From: Citromicrobium sp. UBA3494
GTDB lineage: Bacteria > Pseudomonadota > Alphaproteobacteria > Sphingomonadales > Sphingomonadaceae
DNA length: 64,000 bases
NCBI GenBank assembly: GCA_002377695.1
Contig: DFQH01000006.1
Span: 124,001 to 188,000, forward strand
Reading direction: 5' to 3'
In this document: positions 40,655 through 49,368 of the stretch, piece after piece
How the letters are laid out: each line of letters begins with the position of its first letter
Numbering within the stretch: position 1 is the first letter of the stretch
Position numbers and translations under genes: made by a program
The notes under the pieces: generated by a model
What the model saw: the letters and a program-made list of their open reading frames with translations, nothing else
The model's database searches: none
Told to the model about the DNA's origin: nothing

Positions 40655-40953
40655 GCCTTTGCGTCCGAAAGGCCGAACGAGCCCGGATCGCTCCTGACCT
40701 CGCGTGCCAGGGCTAACCCCTCTGCCGTCAGACGATAGGCATGGCGCGGAGGCCGCCCGGGTGCACTGGGCTCGCACCATTCCGAGGACACAAGGCCGCG
40801 CTCGCTCATCCGCATCAGAAGCGGGTAGAGCGAGCCCGATTTCAGCCCGGTCTGCTTCATGAGTTCATACCCGTGGATGCGTTGAGGAGCCCGATCGTAC
40901 AGCGCGGCCAGCACGGCGAGCATCTGTGGCGAGGGGCGTCGAGATCGAACCAT
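40651..40953 (-). CDS. PadR family transcriptional regulator
   Basis: 100 residues, the small PadR-s2 class, a winged helix-turn-helix DNA-binding repressor. The recognition helix region is IHGYELMKQTGLKSGSLYPL (residues about 26-45), followed by the wing LVSSEWCEPSAPGRPPRHAY, both typical. It lacks the long C-terminal dimerisation domain, so dimerisation would use the terminal helix. An AT-rich near-palindrome lies nine bases before the ATG and may be its own operator. The downstream membrane gene overlaps it by four bases. Ligand unknown. Confidence 0.93.
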   Translation of the reverse strand: MVRSRRPSPQMLAVLAALYDRAPQRIHGYELMKQTGLKSGSLYPLLMRMSERGLVSSEWCEPSAPGRPPRHAYRLTAEGLALAREVRSDPGSFGLSDAKA

Positions 40954-41298
40954 GGGGCTAATCTTATATATGTAGAGTTAGCGGCGCAATCCTGTTTCTG
41001 GAGGTGCATCGCACATGGTTGCATCGCGCAGCCGAGCGAGCGTTACTGGTCGAACGATTGGGGGAGTGGCTGCCTGCCTTCTGCGTCCTTCCCACCTGCA
41101 TGGCTGTCGACGCCCCGCCCGTTTCCAAGCCTCCAGCCGCGCCCTCACCTGGAAGCGCGCGCCTTCACTGATGTGCCTAACGCAATTCCAATGAACCTCA
41201 TCGCAATTGCGCTTTGCGCACCGAACCGGCATCGCACGCCCACACAACGGGCCCGGCTCCCGAACCGCTGCTCGTGAAAACACGCCCGGAGGCGAGAG
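40954..41298. other. 345-base divergent intergenic region without a gene
   Basis: Between the PadR regulator and the DUF983 gene. Apart from the operator-like sequence next to padR, no gene, strong hairpin or repeat was found. It is long for this genome and could hold an untranslated regulator; nothing in it supports one. Confidence 0.5.
40962..40976 (-). promoter_or_regulatory. AT-rich near-palindrome, likely PadR operator and -10
   Basis: On the minus strand TCTACATATATAAGA, a near-dyad resembling PadR operators built around an ATAT core. TATAAG inside it ends nine bases before the padR ATG plus four-base slippage, so it can be both the -10 element and an autoregulatory site. No ribosome site separates it from the ATG, so the message may be leaderless. 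It is the only run of this AT content in the neighbourhood. Confidence 0.5.
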
Positions 41299-41733
41299 AT
41301 GAAAATCGAGATCAACGAACACGCCGCATGGATCTTCAAGTCCGGCTGGAAAGGGCTTTGCCCCCGCTGCGGCAAGGGCGACATGTTCAAATCCTGGCTC
41401 AAGGTGAGCGACCGGTGCGAGGTGTGCGGGCTGGATTACCGCTTCGCCTCGCCCGACGATGGGCCGGCGTTCTTTTCGCTGTGCTTCGTCGCCTTCCCGC
41501 TGCTGTTCCTGATGGTCTGGGTGCAGGTGGCGCTGGAACCGCCGCTCTGGCTGCTGCTGGTTCTGGCGGTGCCGCTCATGACGATCGGCTGCCTGCTGCC
41601 GTTGCGCCCGATCAAGGGCTGGCTGGTCGCTTCGCAATATGTGAACCGCTCGGTCGAGGCGGGCACCGAGAAGTTGTGGGCCGAAATGCACGCACGCGAG
41701 GACGAGAAGAAGCGCGAAACGAAGGACCGGTGA
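41299..41733 (+). CDS. DUF983 family protein
   Basis: 144 residues. An N-terminal zinc ribbon is formed by Cys21, Cys24, Cys40 and Cys43 (CPRCGKGDMF and CEVCGLDY), followed by a short linker with PDDGPAFF and two membrane helices at about 57-78 and 82-103. This is the DUF983 pattern, of unknown function; the ribbon suggests metal binding or contact with nucleic acid or protein at the membrane. The C-terminus is a charged helix (EDEKKRETKDR). A GGAGGCGAG ribosome site precedes the ATG. An EamA exporter follows 67 bases downstream. Confidence 0.9.
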   Translation: MKIEINEHAAWIFKSGWKGLCPRCGKGDMFKSWLKVSDRCEVCGLDYRFASPDDGPAFFSLCFVAFPLLFLMVWVQVALEPPLWLLLVLAVPLMTIGCLLPLRPIKGWLVASQYVNRSVEAGTEKLWAEMHAREDEKKRETKDR

Positions 41734-41800
41734 TCGCGCCACGAGTGCCCTGCCAGTCAGGGTTGGCGGCTTGCCGCCGGCAGGCCTACAGCACGTCGCC

Positions 41801-42652
41801 ATGAGCCTGACCGTCTTTCTTGTCGTCATCCTAGCCGCCGCGCTGCATGCAGGCTGGAACGCGATGGTGAAAGGCGGGGCGGACAAATATCTCTCCACCG
41901 CGTCGGTCGTCATCGGCCAGGCCCTTCTCGCAGTACCCACGCTTCCCTTCGTTCCGGCGCCTGCCCCTTCCAGCTACGCTCTGATTCTGGCGGGGATCGG
42001 CCTGCACTTGGGTTACCAGTTCCTCCTCATGGCGTCCTATCGCGCGGGCGACCTGACGCAGGTCTACCCCTTGGCTCGCGGCAGCGCGCCGCTGATCGTG
42101 GCGCTGGTTTCGGTCATATTTCTCGGATTGGCGCTCCAGCTTGTCGAGCTGGCCGCGATCTCGGTGATCGGGCTGGGAATCATGTCGATCGCACTGGTCG
42201 GTAACCGCGACGGTCTGCACAATCGCAAGGCCGCGGCACTCGCGCTGGTAACGGGCTGTTTCATCGCGGCCTATTCGCTGGTCGACGGCCTAGGGGCGCG
42301 GGAAGCGGGTACGGCGCTGGGCTATTACGGCTGGCTGACGATCGGCAACGCCGTGGCCTTTTGCGCCATCACCGCGGTCACGCGCCCCGGTGTGCTCAAG
42401 CGCGTTCCAACCCACGGCCTGCGGCTGGCCGTCCTTGGCGGCGGCGCGTCCTATACGGCCTATGCGCTGGTCGTATGGTCATTCACGCAGGCGCCGATCG
42501 CGCTGGTGACCGCGCTGCGCGAAACCTCGATCGTGTTCGCGCTGCTGATCGGCGTGTTCGTGCTGAAAGAGAAGCTCAGCCTGGCAAAAGTGGTGTCGAC
42601 CATGATGGTGCTGACAGGTGTCCTCATGACGCGGCTGGGAAGGAGCGGCTGA
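41801..42652 (+). CDS. EamA family (DMT superfamily) transporter
   Basis: 283 residues with about ten helices in two EamA repeats of five. Visible features are the opening AALHAGWNAMVKGG, YRAGDLTQVYPLARGSAPLIV at the end of the first repeat and VTALRETSIVFALLIGVFVLKE in the second, a strong signature for this branch. Such proteins export amino acids, metabolites or drugs; the substrate is not predictable. ATG at 41801 starts the first helix; ten codons upstream are open but add nothing. It ends next to a strong terminator shared with the convergent PstS-like gene. Confidence 0.88.
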   Translation: MSLTVFLVVILAAALHAGWNAMVKGGADKYLSTASVVIGQALLAVPTLPFVPAPAPSSYALILAGIGLHLGYQFLLMASYRAGDLTQVYPLARGSAPLIVALVSVIFLGLALQLVELAAISVIGLGIMSIALVGNRDGLHNRKAAALALVTGCFIAAYSLVDGLGAREAGTALGYYGWLTIGNAVAFCAITAVTRPGVLKRVPTHGLRLAVLGGGASYTAYALVVWSFTQAPIALVTALRETSIVFALLIGVFVLKEKLSLAKVVSTMMVLTGVLMTRLGRSG

Positions 42653-42670
42653 AGCCCGGTACGGGGCGCA

Positions 42671-42713
42671 CGAAAAGGCCGCCACGCTCGGTTGGGAGCG
42701 GGCGGCCCTTTCG
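42671..42713. terminator. Bidirectional terminator between the EamA gene and the PstS-like gene
   Basis: An inverted repeat with GGCCGCC and CGCTC on the left and GAGCG and GGCGGCC on the right, flanked by GAAAA on one side and CTTTC on the other. Read from either strand the stem ends near a short T-run, so it can stop both convergent genes. Confidence 0.8.
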
Positions 42714-42734
42714 TCAGCCTCGAATGGCGGGGGG

Positions 42735-43835
42735 CTACTTGGCAGCTTCGCCGGCGGCCGCTCCCGCTTCGGCGCGCTCGGCCTCGAGTTCGGAATCGCT
42801 CTCCAGATCGGCGGCGGTCAGCGCGGGGTGCTGCGTGATCCGCTGGGTCATGGTTTCCATCGTGCCAGCGGGCAGCGCCACGAGACCGATCTTGGCCAGC
42901 GGGCCGCCGCGTTCCCACATCGCCATCCACTGTTCCAGGAACTTCTGCAGCCCGGGGATCGCCTGCAGGTGCGCCTGCTTCACGTAGAGGTACAGCGGAC
43001 GCGCGCCGGGATACTGGAAGCTGGCAATATTGTCGTAGGTCGGCTCGACGCCGTTCATCGGCAGGCCCTGCACGCGGCCCTCGTTCTCTTCCAGATAGGA
43101 ATAGCCGAAGACGCCCACGGCGTTGCGGTTGCCCTGAATCTTCTGGACGATCAGGTTGTCCTGCTCGCCCTGATCGACATAGGCGCCGTCGGAGCGGACT
43201 TCGGTGCAGGTGCGCTCGAACGCGTCCTCGTCGCTTTCCTTCAGCGCCGCCATCTCGGGATTGGCTTCGCACCCGGGAGTGAGCACCAGTTCCTTCAGCG
43301 CATCGCGCGTGCCGCTGGTCGAGGGCGGGCCGTAGACCAGGATCGGCGCGTCGGGCAGCGAGGGGTCGATATCGGCCCAGGTCTCGTTCGTCTGCTCTTC
43401 GCCGTAGGGGTTGGCGGCCAGCGCGCGGTAGACGATCTCCGGCGTCAGCTCCATCATGATGCCGCCCTGCGTGCTGGCAAAGGCAATCCCGTCCAGGCCG
43501 ACCTGGATTTCGGTAATCTCGGTCACACCGTTGGAGCGGCAGGTTTCGAACTCGCTCACCTTCATCCGGCGCGAGGCGTTGACGATGTCGGGCGTATCCG
43601 CGCCCACGCCCTGGCAGAACAGCGCGATGCCGCCGCCCGAACCGGTCGATTCGATCAGCGGAGAGCGCATGTCAGGGTTGGTGCGCGAGAAGCTCTCGGC
43701 CACCTGCTTGGCGAAGGGATAGACGGTCGAGGAACCGACCGCGCGAATCGATTCGCGCGAGCCGCCGCCGTTGTCGCAGCCGGTCAGCATCAGGCCGGCA
43801 GTCGCCGCCAGAGCAAGAACGTGAGTGAATTTCAT
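42735..43835 (-). CDS. PstS-like phosphate-binding lipoprotein
   Basis: 366 residues. The N-terminus MKFTHVLALAATAGLMLTGC is a lipoprotein signal with lipobox LTGC, so it is anchored in the envelope. The phosphate-binding fold shows the N-terminal AVGSSTVYPFAKQVAESF, the anion contact TGSGGGIALFCQGVG and SGTRDALKELV. This is the PstS-like class with an extended C-terminal tail (acidic, Ala/Glu-rich). No PstC, PstA or PstB gene is beside it, so it may serve a distant transporter or a sensing role. ATG at 43835 follows GGAGG. A short TTGTCAC-like sequence upstream was considered as a Pho box but is not convincing. Confidence 0.9.
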   Translation of the reverse strand: MKFTHVLALAATAGLMLTGCDNGGGSRESIRAVGSSTVYPFAKQVAESFSRTNPDMRSPLIESTGSGGGIALFCQGVGADTPDIVNASRRMKVSEFETCRSNGVTEITEIQVGLDGIAFASTQGGIMMELTPEIVYRALAANPYGEEQTNETWADIDPSLPDAPILVYGPPSTSGTRDALKELVLTPGCEANPEMAALKESDEDAFERTCTEVRSDGAYVDQGEQDNLIVQKIQGNRNAVGVFGYSYLEENEGRVQGLPMNGVEPTYDNIASFQYPGARPLYLYVKQAHLQAIPGLQKFLEQWMAMWERGGPLAKIGLVALPAGTMETMTQRITQHPALTAADLESDSELEAERAEAGAAAGEAAK

Positions 43836-44007
43836 TGGTCGCCTCCATCGGGGCAAGGCATGGTGGTGGTCAAGCAGAGCGCCTAACCACTCTCCTGTGA
43901 CAACTGCATTACCGCACGGCGAATGCAGGTAAACCCCACCCGGCCTTGCTGTCTGTCGCCCTGCCACCTAACGGTCCCGCCGTAACGTAAAGAAGGTCCC
44001 CCAACCC

Positions 44008-45123
44008 ATGCGCATCGGCTGCCCCAAGGAAATCAAGAACCACGAATATCGCGTCGGCCTGACGCCCGAAAGCGCGCGCGAACTGGCGCGTGGCGGGCAC
44101 GAGGTATGGATCGAAAGCGGAGCCGGGCTCGGCATTGATGCGACGGACGAGGAATACGAAGCCGCGGGCGCCCGGATCGTCGACGGGCCTGACCCGATCT
44201 TCGCCGAATGCGAGATGGTGGTGAAGGTGAAGGAACCGCAGGCGGACGAGCGCACAAAGCTGCGCGAGGGCCAGATCCTTTATACGTACCTGCATCTTGC
44301 GCCCGACCGGGAACAGACCGTGGACCTGGTCAATGCCGGCGTCACCGCCATCGCCTATGAAACGGTGACCGGGCCGCACGGCCAGCTCCCGCTGCTCAAG
44401 CCGATGAGCCAGGTGGCCGGGCGGATGAGCGTGCAGGCTGGGGCCACCGCGCTGGAAAAGGCGCATGGCGGGCGCGGGGTGTTGCTGGGCGGCGTGCCGG
44501 GCGTGATGCCGGGCAAGGTGGTCGTGATCGGCGGCGGCGTGGTCGGCTTCAATGCCGCGCAGATGGCCGCCGGGCTGGGCGCGGATGTGACGATCCTCGA
44601 CCGCGACCCCGAAGTGCTCGAACGCGTCGGCACGCATTTCGAATCGCGCGCCAAGACGCGCTTTTCCAACGCCGCCAACCTGCACGATGCGGTGTGCCAG
44701 GCGGACCTGGTGATCGGCGCGGTGCTGATTCCCGGCGCCGCGGCCCCCAAGCTGGTCACGCGTGAAATGCTGTCCGACATGCAGACCGGCGCGGTGCTGG
44801 TGGATGTGGCCATCGACCAGGGCGGTTGCTTCGAAACCAGCAAGCCCACCACGCACGACGACCCGACCTACGTGGTCGACGATATCGTGCACTACTGCGT
44901 CGCCAACATGCCCGGCGCGGTGGCGCGTACCAGCACCTATGCGCTCAACAACGTGACCCTGCCCCATGCGCTCCAGATCGCCGACCACGGCTGGAAGGCC
45001 GCGATGCGCGCCAACCCGCACCTCGCCGAGGGGCTCAACGTGTGGGATGGCAAGGTGACCTACAAGGCCGTGGCCGAAGACCTGGGCTACGAGTACGTGC
45101 CGGTCGAGAAAGCGCTCGCCTGA
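44008..45123 (+). CDS. ald: Alanine dehydrogenase
   Basis: 371 residues. It interconverts L-alanine with pyruvate and ammonia using NAD. The start [20 protein letters not shown] is typical; the substrate Arg/Lys region [10 protein letters not shown] and the active His in [10 protein letters not shown] follow, and the Rossmann fold is [17 protein letters not shown] near residue 170. The late [19 protein letters not shown] segment is the family signature. Length is normal. An AAGAAGG ribosome site precedes the ATG. A long hairpin lies just after the stop. It stands alone, divergent from the PstS-like gene. Confidence 0.97.
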   Translation: MRIGCPKEIKNHEYRVGLTPESARELARGGHEVWIESGAGLGIDATDEEYEAAGARIVDGPDPIFAECEMVVKVKEPQADERTKLREGQILYTYLHLAPDREQTVDLVNAGVTAIAYETVTGPHGQLPLLKPMSQVAGRMSVQAGATALEKAHGGRGVLLGGVPGVMPGKVVVIGGGVVGFNAAQMAAGLGADVTILDRDPEVLERVGTHFESRAKTRFSNAANLHDAVCQADLVIGAVLIPGAAAPKLVTREMLSDMQTGAVLVDVAIDQGGCFETSKPTTHDDPTYVVDDIVHYCVANMPGAVARTSTYALNNVTLPHALQIADHGWKAAMRANPHLAEGLNVWDGKVTYKAVAEDLGYEYVPVEKALA

Positions 45124-45131
45124 CGCGACCC

Positions 45132-45170
45132 AAGCGGGAGGGCAACCTCCAGGGCGTCGCCTTCCCGCTT
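45132..45170 (+). terminator. Hairpin after alanine dehydrogenase
   Basis: AAGCGGGAGGGC and GCCTTCCCGCTT form a 12-base stem with one G-U pair and a 15-base loop, starting nine bases after the ald stop. No T-run follows, so it is a candidate 3' end structure rather than a sure terminator. The diguanylate cyclase starts 30 bases later. Confidence 0.5.
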
Positions 45171-45199
45171 CGTTAACCCCATGACGCTAGAGGGAACGC

Positions 45200-46879
45200 A
45201 TGGGGTCGCTGCTGAGTCGGATCGGGATTCTGTTGTCTCTGGCATGCGCGTGCCTGGCGGCGCCCGCATCCGCCGCCCCGCTCGCTCCCGATTGCATCTT
45301 CTCGACCTCTCAAGACCTCTCCATCGAAAGCGTTCGCACCGATCCGCGATGGGCCTGCGAACAAGTGAACGCCTTGGGGGCTCACCGCTTCAACTGGCTG
45401 CGGTTCGACGATCCTCGCATCGCCGATTTTCGCTATTTCGCGATGGAGGCACGCTGGTTCGACAGCGTTACCGTGTACCGGATCGCAAGCGGCGGCCGGA
45501 TCGCAAGCAACAGGCTCGTTCCGGACGACGTAAACCTCCACAACGTCAACGACATGATCTTGCCACTGCCGGATGTCGGCGATCCGCGAGCCCCCGTATT
45601 CGTCCGGGTCGACAATTATGCGAAATTCCGTGACGCGCCGAAGATGCGCCTTCTGGAGAGTGCCGACGCACCGGCAGGATTTGTGGACGACCTCGTTTTC
45701 GCAGCCTTGCTGATGGGTCTTGTCCTCGCACCCTGCATCCTCGCGGCAATGCTGGCCTTTGCGCTGCGGCAAACCTTCGTCGCGTGGTATGCGGTGGTGT
45801 GCGCCGGCATGGCGCTGACGATCGCGATGACCAGCGGCCTGGCCGCCAGCTGGTTTTCCGGTAACCTGGTCGTGTTCCTGGTGTTCGAGCGGTTGGGCTA
45901 CGTCCTGATCATGTTCGCATCGTGCCAGTTCGCCCGCGACTTCATCGAACGCGATGCGCTGTCGCCCGCCATGCGCAAAGCGCTACGCTGGAGCGGCATT
46001 TTCATTCTCGTCGCGGGTGGACTGAACGCGGGCATAATACAGAGCCCGGCGCTGTTCGGCTTCGCCCAGCTCGTCGTCGTGACGGCTTTGATCGCCGCTT
46101 TCACGCAGGCCTTGCGGCGTGGAAGCCGCTGGGTTCGCTACCAGCTGGTCGGCTGGTCTTTCGCGATGGTCCTGGTGACGGATATAGCGCTCAAAGGCGT
46201 CGGCCTCGGGGGATTCCTCGAGACCAATTTCCTGATCGTCTTCTACGCCATGGTCTGGGAGATCGTCGTCGTCGCGATCGGCGTGACCGACCGGGCGCTG
46301 ATGCTGCGGTCGGATCGCGACCGGGCGCGCCAGCTGGCCGCCGAGATGGAAAACCTTGCCGAGCGCGATCCGCTCACCGGCCTGCTGAACCGGCGCGGCA
46401 TTGCCAATCAGTACGACAGCCTGATGCGGCGCGGCTTCACCACCTTCGCGCTGATCGACCTCGATCATTTCAAGTCGATCAACGACCGGTTCGGCCACCA
46501 AATCGGCGACCATGCGCTCATCGCCACCGCCAGCGCACTTGCGCCCGACGAGGACACTCTGGCCGTGCGGCTGGGCGGCGAGGAGTTCATGCTGGTGTTG
46601 CGCGGAGCCGATGCGACTCTGCGCGCAGAGCGCCGCCGCCGTGCAATCACTGCGCGGATCGCGGACACCGTCCCTCAGGTGGATCGGCCTGTCACCGCCA
46701 GCATGGGCGTGGTCGAGGCACCGGGCGAGGACGCCGCGGGGCTGCCCTTCGAAGTGCTCTATCTGCGGGCGGACACCTTGCTCTATCGGGCGAAGAACGA
46801 AGGACGTAACCGCTATTTCCGGGAATTGCTGGTCTTCGGCGAGCCGCCAGCAGACGACCACCAGGCCTTCGCTGCCTGA
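45200..46879 (+). CDS. Membrane diguanylate cyclase with 7TMR-DISM sensor
   Basis: 559 residues. A signal peptide (MGSLLSRIGILLSLACACLA) leads to a periplasmic 7TMR-DISM extracellular domain (about 25-165), then about seven helices (about 170-370), and a GGDEF domain at about 390-540. The catalytic motif is RLGGEEF, an active variant of GGDEF, with DLDHFKSINDRFGH before it; an RxxD inhibitory site was not seen. It makes cyclic di-GMP and so affects motility and biofilm. ATG at 45200 follows AGAGGGA. No EAL domain. It is probably transcribed alone after the ald hairpin. Confidence 0.92.
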   Translation: MGSLLSRIGILLSLACACLAAPASAAPLAPDCIFSTSQDLSIESVRTDPRWACEQVNALGAHRFNWLRFDDPRIADFRYFAMEARWFDSVTVYRIASGGRIASNRLVPDDVNLHNVNDMILPLPDVGDPRAPVFVRVDNYAKFRDAPKMRLLESADAPAGFVDDLVFAALLMGLVLAPCILAAMLAFALRQTFVAWYAVVCAGMALTIAMTSGLAASWFSGNLVVFLVFERLGYVLIMFASCQFARDFIERDALSPAMRKALRWSGIFILVAGGLNAGIIQSPALFGFAQLVVVTALIAAFTQALRRGSRWVRYQLVGWSFAMVLVTDIALKGVGLGGFLETNFLIVFYAMVWEIVVVAIGVTDRALMLRSDRDRARQLAAEMENLAERDPLTGLLNRRGIANQYDSLMRRGFTTFALIDLDHFKSINDRFGHQIGDHALIATASALAPDEDTLAVRLGGEEFMLVLRGADATLRAERRRRAITARIADTVPQVDRPVTASMGVVEAPGEDAAGLPFEVLYLRADTLLYRAKNEGRNRYFRELLVFGEPPADDHQAFAA

Positions 46880-47010
46880 CCTTGCAGGCGGCGCGGTTGC
46901 CAGGGCGAGCCGTCCATGGTGGCATCGCCCCGCTTCACCGATTACACTGCCCGGCATGCCACCTGCAACGTATCGGTTCGCCGGTATGGCGCCAGCCGGG
47001 AGAGACGAAG

Positions 47011-47994
47011 ATGAGCACGCAGCAACCGACCAATTCGGGCTTCGGCCGGACCACCGAACCGCAGGAGGTGCTGCAAGGCATCGATCTTTCCGGCAAGGTC
47101 GCCATCGTCACCGGCGGCTATTCGGGCATCGGGGTGGAGACCGTGCGCGGTCTCGCCGGAGCGGGGGCGAAGGTGATCGTGCCCGCGCGCAACCATGCGA
47201 AGGCAGTGGGCAACCTTTCCGACGTTGCCGGCGATGTCGCGATCATGGAGATGGATCTCGCCGATCTCGCTTCGGTGCGCGCTTTTGCGGATGCCTTCGC
47301 GCAGAATCACGAACGCCTCGACCTGCTGATCTGCAATGCCGGGATCATGGCCTGCCCGCTGACCCGCGTGGGCCCGGGCTGGGAGCAGCAGTTCGGCGTC
47401 AACCACCTCGGCCACTTCGCGCTGGCGCAGGCGCTGATGCCGCTGCTGGAAAAGACCGCGAAGGAGCCGGGCAGCGATGTGCGGGTGGTCGCGTTATCCT
47501 CAACCGGCCACAAGCTGAGCGACATCCGCTGGGACGATCCGCACTGGAACGATGGCGAGTATGACAAGTGGCAAGCCTACGGGCAGGCGAAGACCGCCGA
47601 CGCGCTGTTCGCCGTGGGCATGAATGCGCGGCTGGCCCGGCATGGCGGGCGCGCATTCTCGGTCCATCCCGGCGGGATCATGACCCCGTTGCAGCGCCAT
47701 CTCGATAAAGAGGAAATGGCCGCGCTGGGCTGGCTGGACGAAAACGGCGAGCTGTCCGAACAGGCGGCCAGGATGTTCAAGACGCCCACGCAAGGCGCCT
47801 CGACCACGCTGTGGGCCGCGACCAGCCCTGCGCTCAAGGATCGCGGCGGCGAATATTGCGAGGACTGCGACGTGGCCGAGCTGGCCGATGCAGAGAACCC
47901 GAGCCGCTACGACAAGGTCCAGCCCTATGCGGTCGACGCGGATAGCGCCGAACGCCTGTGGGCGATGAGCGAGGAGATGGCGGCGGGGGTTTGA
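47011..47994 (+). CDS. Short-chain dehydrogenase/reductase
   Basis: 327 residues. The cofactor motif is TGGYSGIG (about 34-41), followed by the NAG motif CNAGIM, the catalytic Ser in ALSSTGH and the Tyr-Lys pair in YGQAKTAD. This is the retinol-dehydrogenase/WW-domain-oxidoreductase-like subclass (DLSGKVAIVTGGYSG and SVHPGGI). The substrate is unknown. ATG at 47011 follows GGGAGAGACGAAG. A DUF2267-like gene follows after nine bases, suggesting an operon. Confidence 0.9.
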   Translation: MSTQQPTNSGFGRTTEPQEVLQGIDLSGKVAIVTGGYSGIGVETVRGLAGAGAKVIVPARNHAKAVGNLSDVAGDVAIMEMDLADLASVRAFADAFAQNHERLDLLICNAGIMACPLTRVGPGWEQQFGVNHLGHFALAQALMPLLEKTAKEPGSDVRVVALSSTGHKLSDIRWDDPHWNDGEYDKWQAYGQAKTADALFAVGMNARLARHGGRAFSVHPGGIMTPLQRHLDKEEMAALGWLDENGELSEQAARMFKTPTQGASTTLWAATSPALKDRGGEYCEDCDVAELADAENPSRYDKVQPYAVDADSAERLWAMSEEMAAGV

Positions 47995-48003
47995 GGATCA
48001 CCA

Positions 48004-48432
48004 GTGGCTCACCCCTATGATGTAGAGCGCGCGTCCGATCTCCATGTCGAATGGTGCCGCGATCTTGCGCAAAGGATGGATGTGCGAACCACGCATCAAT
48101 CCGGCCCGCAGATGCGCGCCGTTATGCATGAACTGCGCCGCTCAATGCCACCCGAAGACGTGGTCACCATCGCCAACCAGCTGCCCGCTCTCGAACGCGG
48201 CATTTTTCTGCAGGACTGGCGGTTGGACGAGGGGCCGATCGACTTGCCCGACGCGGACACCTTCAGAGCCCGTGTTTACGAGCGGGTGAAAGCCCACCAT
48301 TTCCGCGTGGAGTCGCTGGTGCAGGACGTGTTCTGGCTGTGGAATGAAAAGCTCGATCCGGCGCGCTCCGACAGGATCTCTGCCGCGCTTCCGGACTGCC
48401 TCAAGAGCCTGTGGCCGCAAGGGTCGCCCTAG
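48004..48432 (+). CDS. DUF2267 family protein
   Basis: 142 residues. The DUF2267 features are visible: MRAVMHELRRSMPPEDVVTIANQLPALERGIFLQDW (two helices with an LPALxRGI turn), and the later RVYERV helix. The family has no proven function; in other bacteria it lies beside stress or redox genes. GTG at 48004 is used because GAGGATCACCA precedes it; no earlier ATG is in frame. It lies nine bases after the SDR stop. A palindromic repeat follows 17 bases after its stop and may end the transcript. Confidence 0.85.
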   Translation: MAHPYDVERASDLHVEWCRDLAQRMDVRTTHQSGPQMRAVMHELRRSMPPEDVVTIANQLPALERGIFLQDWRLDEGPIDLPDADTFRARVYERVKAHHFRVESLVQDVFWLWNEKLDPARSDRISAALPDCLKSLWPQGSP

Positions 48433-48448
48433 CCGGATCACCTCAATT

Positions 48449-48536
48449 GTCACCCTGAACTTGTTTCAGGGTCCAGTCCTGCCTGCCGATCCGCGACAGG
48501 AAGATAGCTGGATGCTGAAACGAGTTCAGCATGACG
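48449..48536. repeat. Sphingomonad-type palindromic intergenic repeat, copy 1
   Basis: An 88-base element beginning GTCACCCTGAACTTGTTTCA and ending GCTGAAACGAGTTCAGCATG followed by ACG. It contains two perfect stems, ACCCTGAA with TTCAGGGT and GCTGAA with TTCAGC, and the ends GTCA and TGAC are also complementary. It is repeated at 49369-49458. Such elements are common between genes in sphingomonads and read as the peptide fragments TLNLFQGP and MLKRVQHDG. It abuts the thioesterase relic. Confidence 0.85.
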
Positions 48537-48544
48537 GTCTGGGG

Positions 48545-48736
48545 TTATTCTGACCGAAACGGCGCCGCAATCTCTGCCGTAATACGTGCCGGGCGCGTGG
48601 TCTCGCGGTCGAGCATGACCCAGCGGGTTAGCGCCGACACCAGCACCTTGCCTTCGCCATCGACGAACTGCACCTCGCGGTCGAAGCGGGCACCCCTCGG
48701 CTCACCCGATACGTGGGTGCGGCCATGGGCGATGTC
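48545..48736 (-). pseudogene. Relic of a thioesterase gene (C-terminal third)
   Basis: On the minus strand 63 codons up to a TAA at 48545 read DIAHGRTHVSGEPRGARF and onward to AAPFRSE. They match the C-terminus of the intact thioesterase at 49464 at 54 of 63 residues (counted by eye), in the same orientation and with the palindromic repeat in the same place beyond the stop. The first about 70 residues are missing; the sequence joins directly to a remnant of the HAD gene tail. No start codon or ribosome site remains. It is a decayed duplicate. Changes are spread over the fragment, so it is not very recent. Confidence 0.85.
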
Positions 48737-48743
48737 GCAAGCC

Positions 48744-48782
48744 TCATGCCACCTCCAGCTTGCGGTCGTGATCGACGCCGAT
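48744..48782 (-). pseudogene. Remnant of the HAD phosphatase C-terminus
   Basis: Twelve codons, IGVDHDRKLEVA and TGA, match the end of the intact HAD gene (IGVDPDAKLEAA and TGA at 49882). The gene order HAD tail then thioesterase tail matches the intact pair, but the HAD stop is followed at once by the middle of the thioesterase. Upstream similarity to HAD stops here. The 159 bases from 48783 to 48941 show no gene or repeat. Confidence 0.7.
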
Positions 48783-48941
48783 GGGGAGCATTGTGAGACG
48801 ATCCTTCTCCGAAGGGTCGACGCCCTAACCGATAAAGCGCTGCCCTGCTGCTAGCCGAGCATACCGAAACCTGATCGGGCAAGCGGTCGGCCAGCAACGC
48901 GGGCCGGCCGCTATTTTGGCACGAGCTGACCCTGTAGGTCT

Positions 48942-49214
48942 CTACTTAGGTTTCCGACCGGACGTCTTGAGATCGGGTTTGGCCGGTGGTTTCCAGTCGG
49001 GCGGCGTAATCGGCCGTTGCCGGCTTGTGCCGAGGCCCATGGCGCCCGGCTGCTGGCGTACCAGACCCGACGTGTCGGCCTGCGCGGCCTCTGCGGCATT
49101 TGCACCGCCCCGGAGCAGATTGATGCGGTCACGAAGGCGCCGTGCCTCCTCGAAATCGAGCGAGCGCGCCGCCGCTTCCATTTCGCGTTGGAGATCCTCG
49201 ATAGTCTTGCTCAT
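48942..49214 (-). CDS. UVR-motif protein
   Basis: 90 residues. The UVR (UvrB/UvrC) interaction motif is residues about 4-35: IEDLQREMEAAARSLDFEEA followed by RRLRDRINLL. The rest is Pro/Lys-rich and disordered. Such small proteins carry the helix pair that links UvrB and UvrC, and also appears in McsA-like proteins; no zinc fingers are present here, so McsA is excluded. ATG at 49214 is preceded by GAGGAG; a GTG directly before it is less likely. It lies between the relic and the intact thioesterase copy, so it may have been inserted or left between duplicated blocks. Confidence 0.8.
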   Translation of the reverse strand: MSKTIEDLQREMEAAARSLDFEEARRLRDRINLLRGGANAAEAAQADTSGLVRQQPGAMGLGTSRQRPITPPDWKPPAKPDLKTSGRKPK

Positions 49215-49368
49215 CACTCCTCAACGCACCGATGCGACATCTGGCCCCGATTGCCGGGGCGCTGCCTCATTTGCGGCAGCATTCGGGTTCTCGGTCTTTC
49301 GAATGTGGACCTTCGCAGCCGGATCAGCGCCAACCAAGTAGCGCAAGCGGACAGGAGCCTCCCGATCC

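Noticed and set aside
43836..44007. A Pho box before the PstS-like gene (TTGTCAC and a weak second half)
   Set aside because: Only one half-site resembles the consensus and the spacing is wrong; not listed as a feature.
48531..48897. Open frames of 107 and 89 codons over the thioesterase relic
   Set aside because: They are in other frames than the relic; the third-position pattern and similarity belong to the minus-strand relic at 48545-48736.
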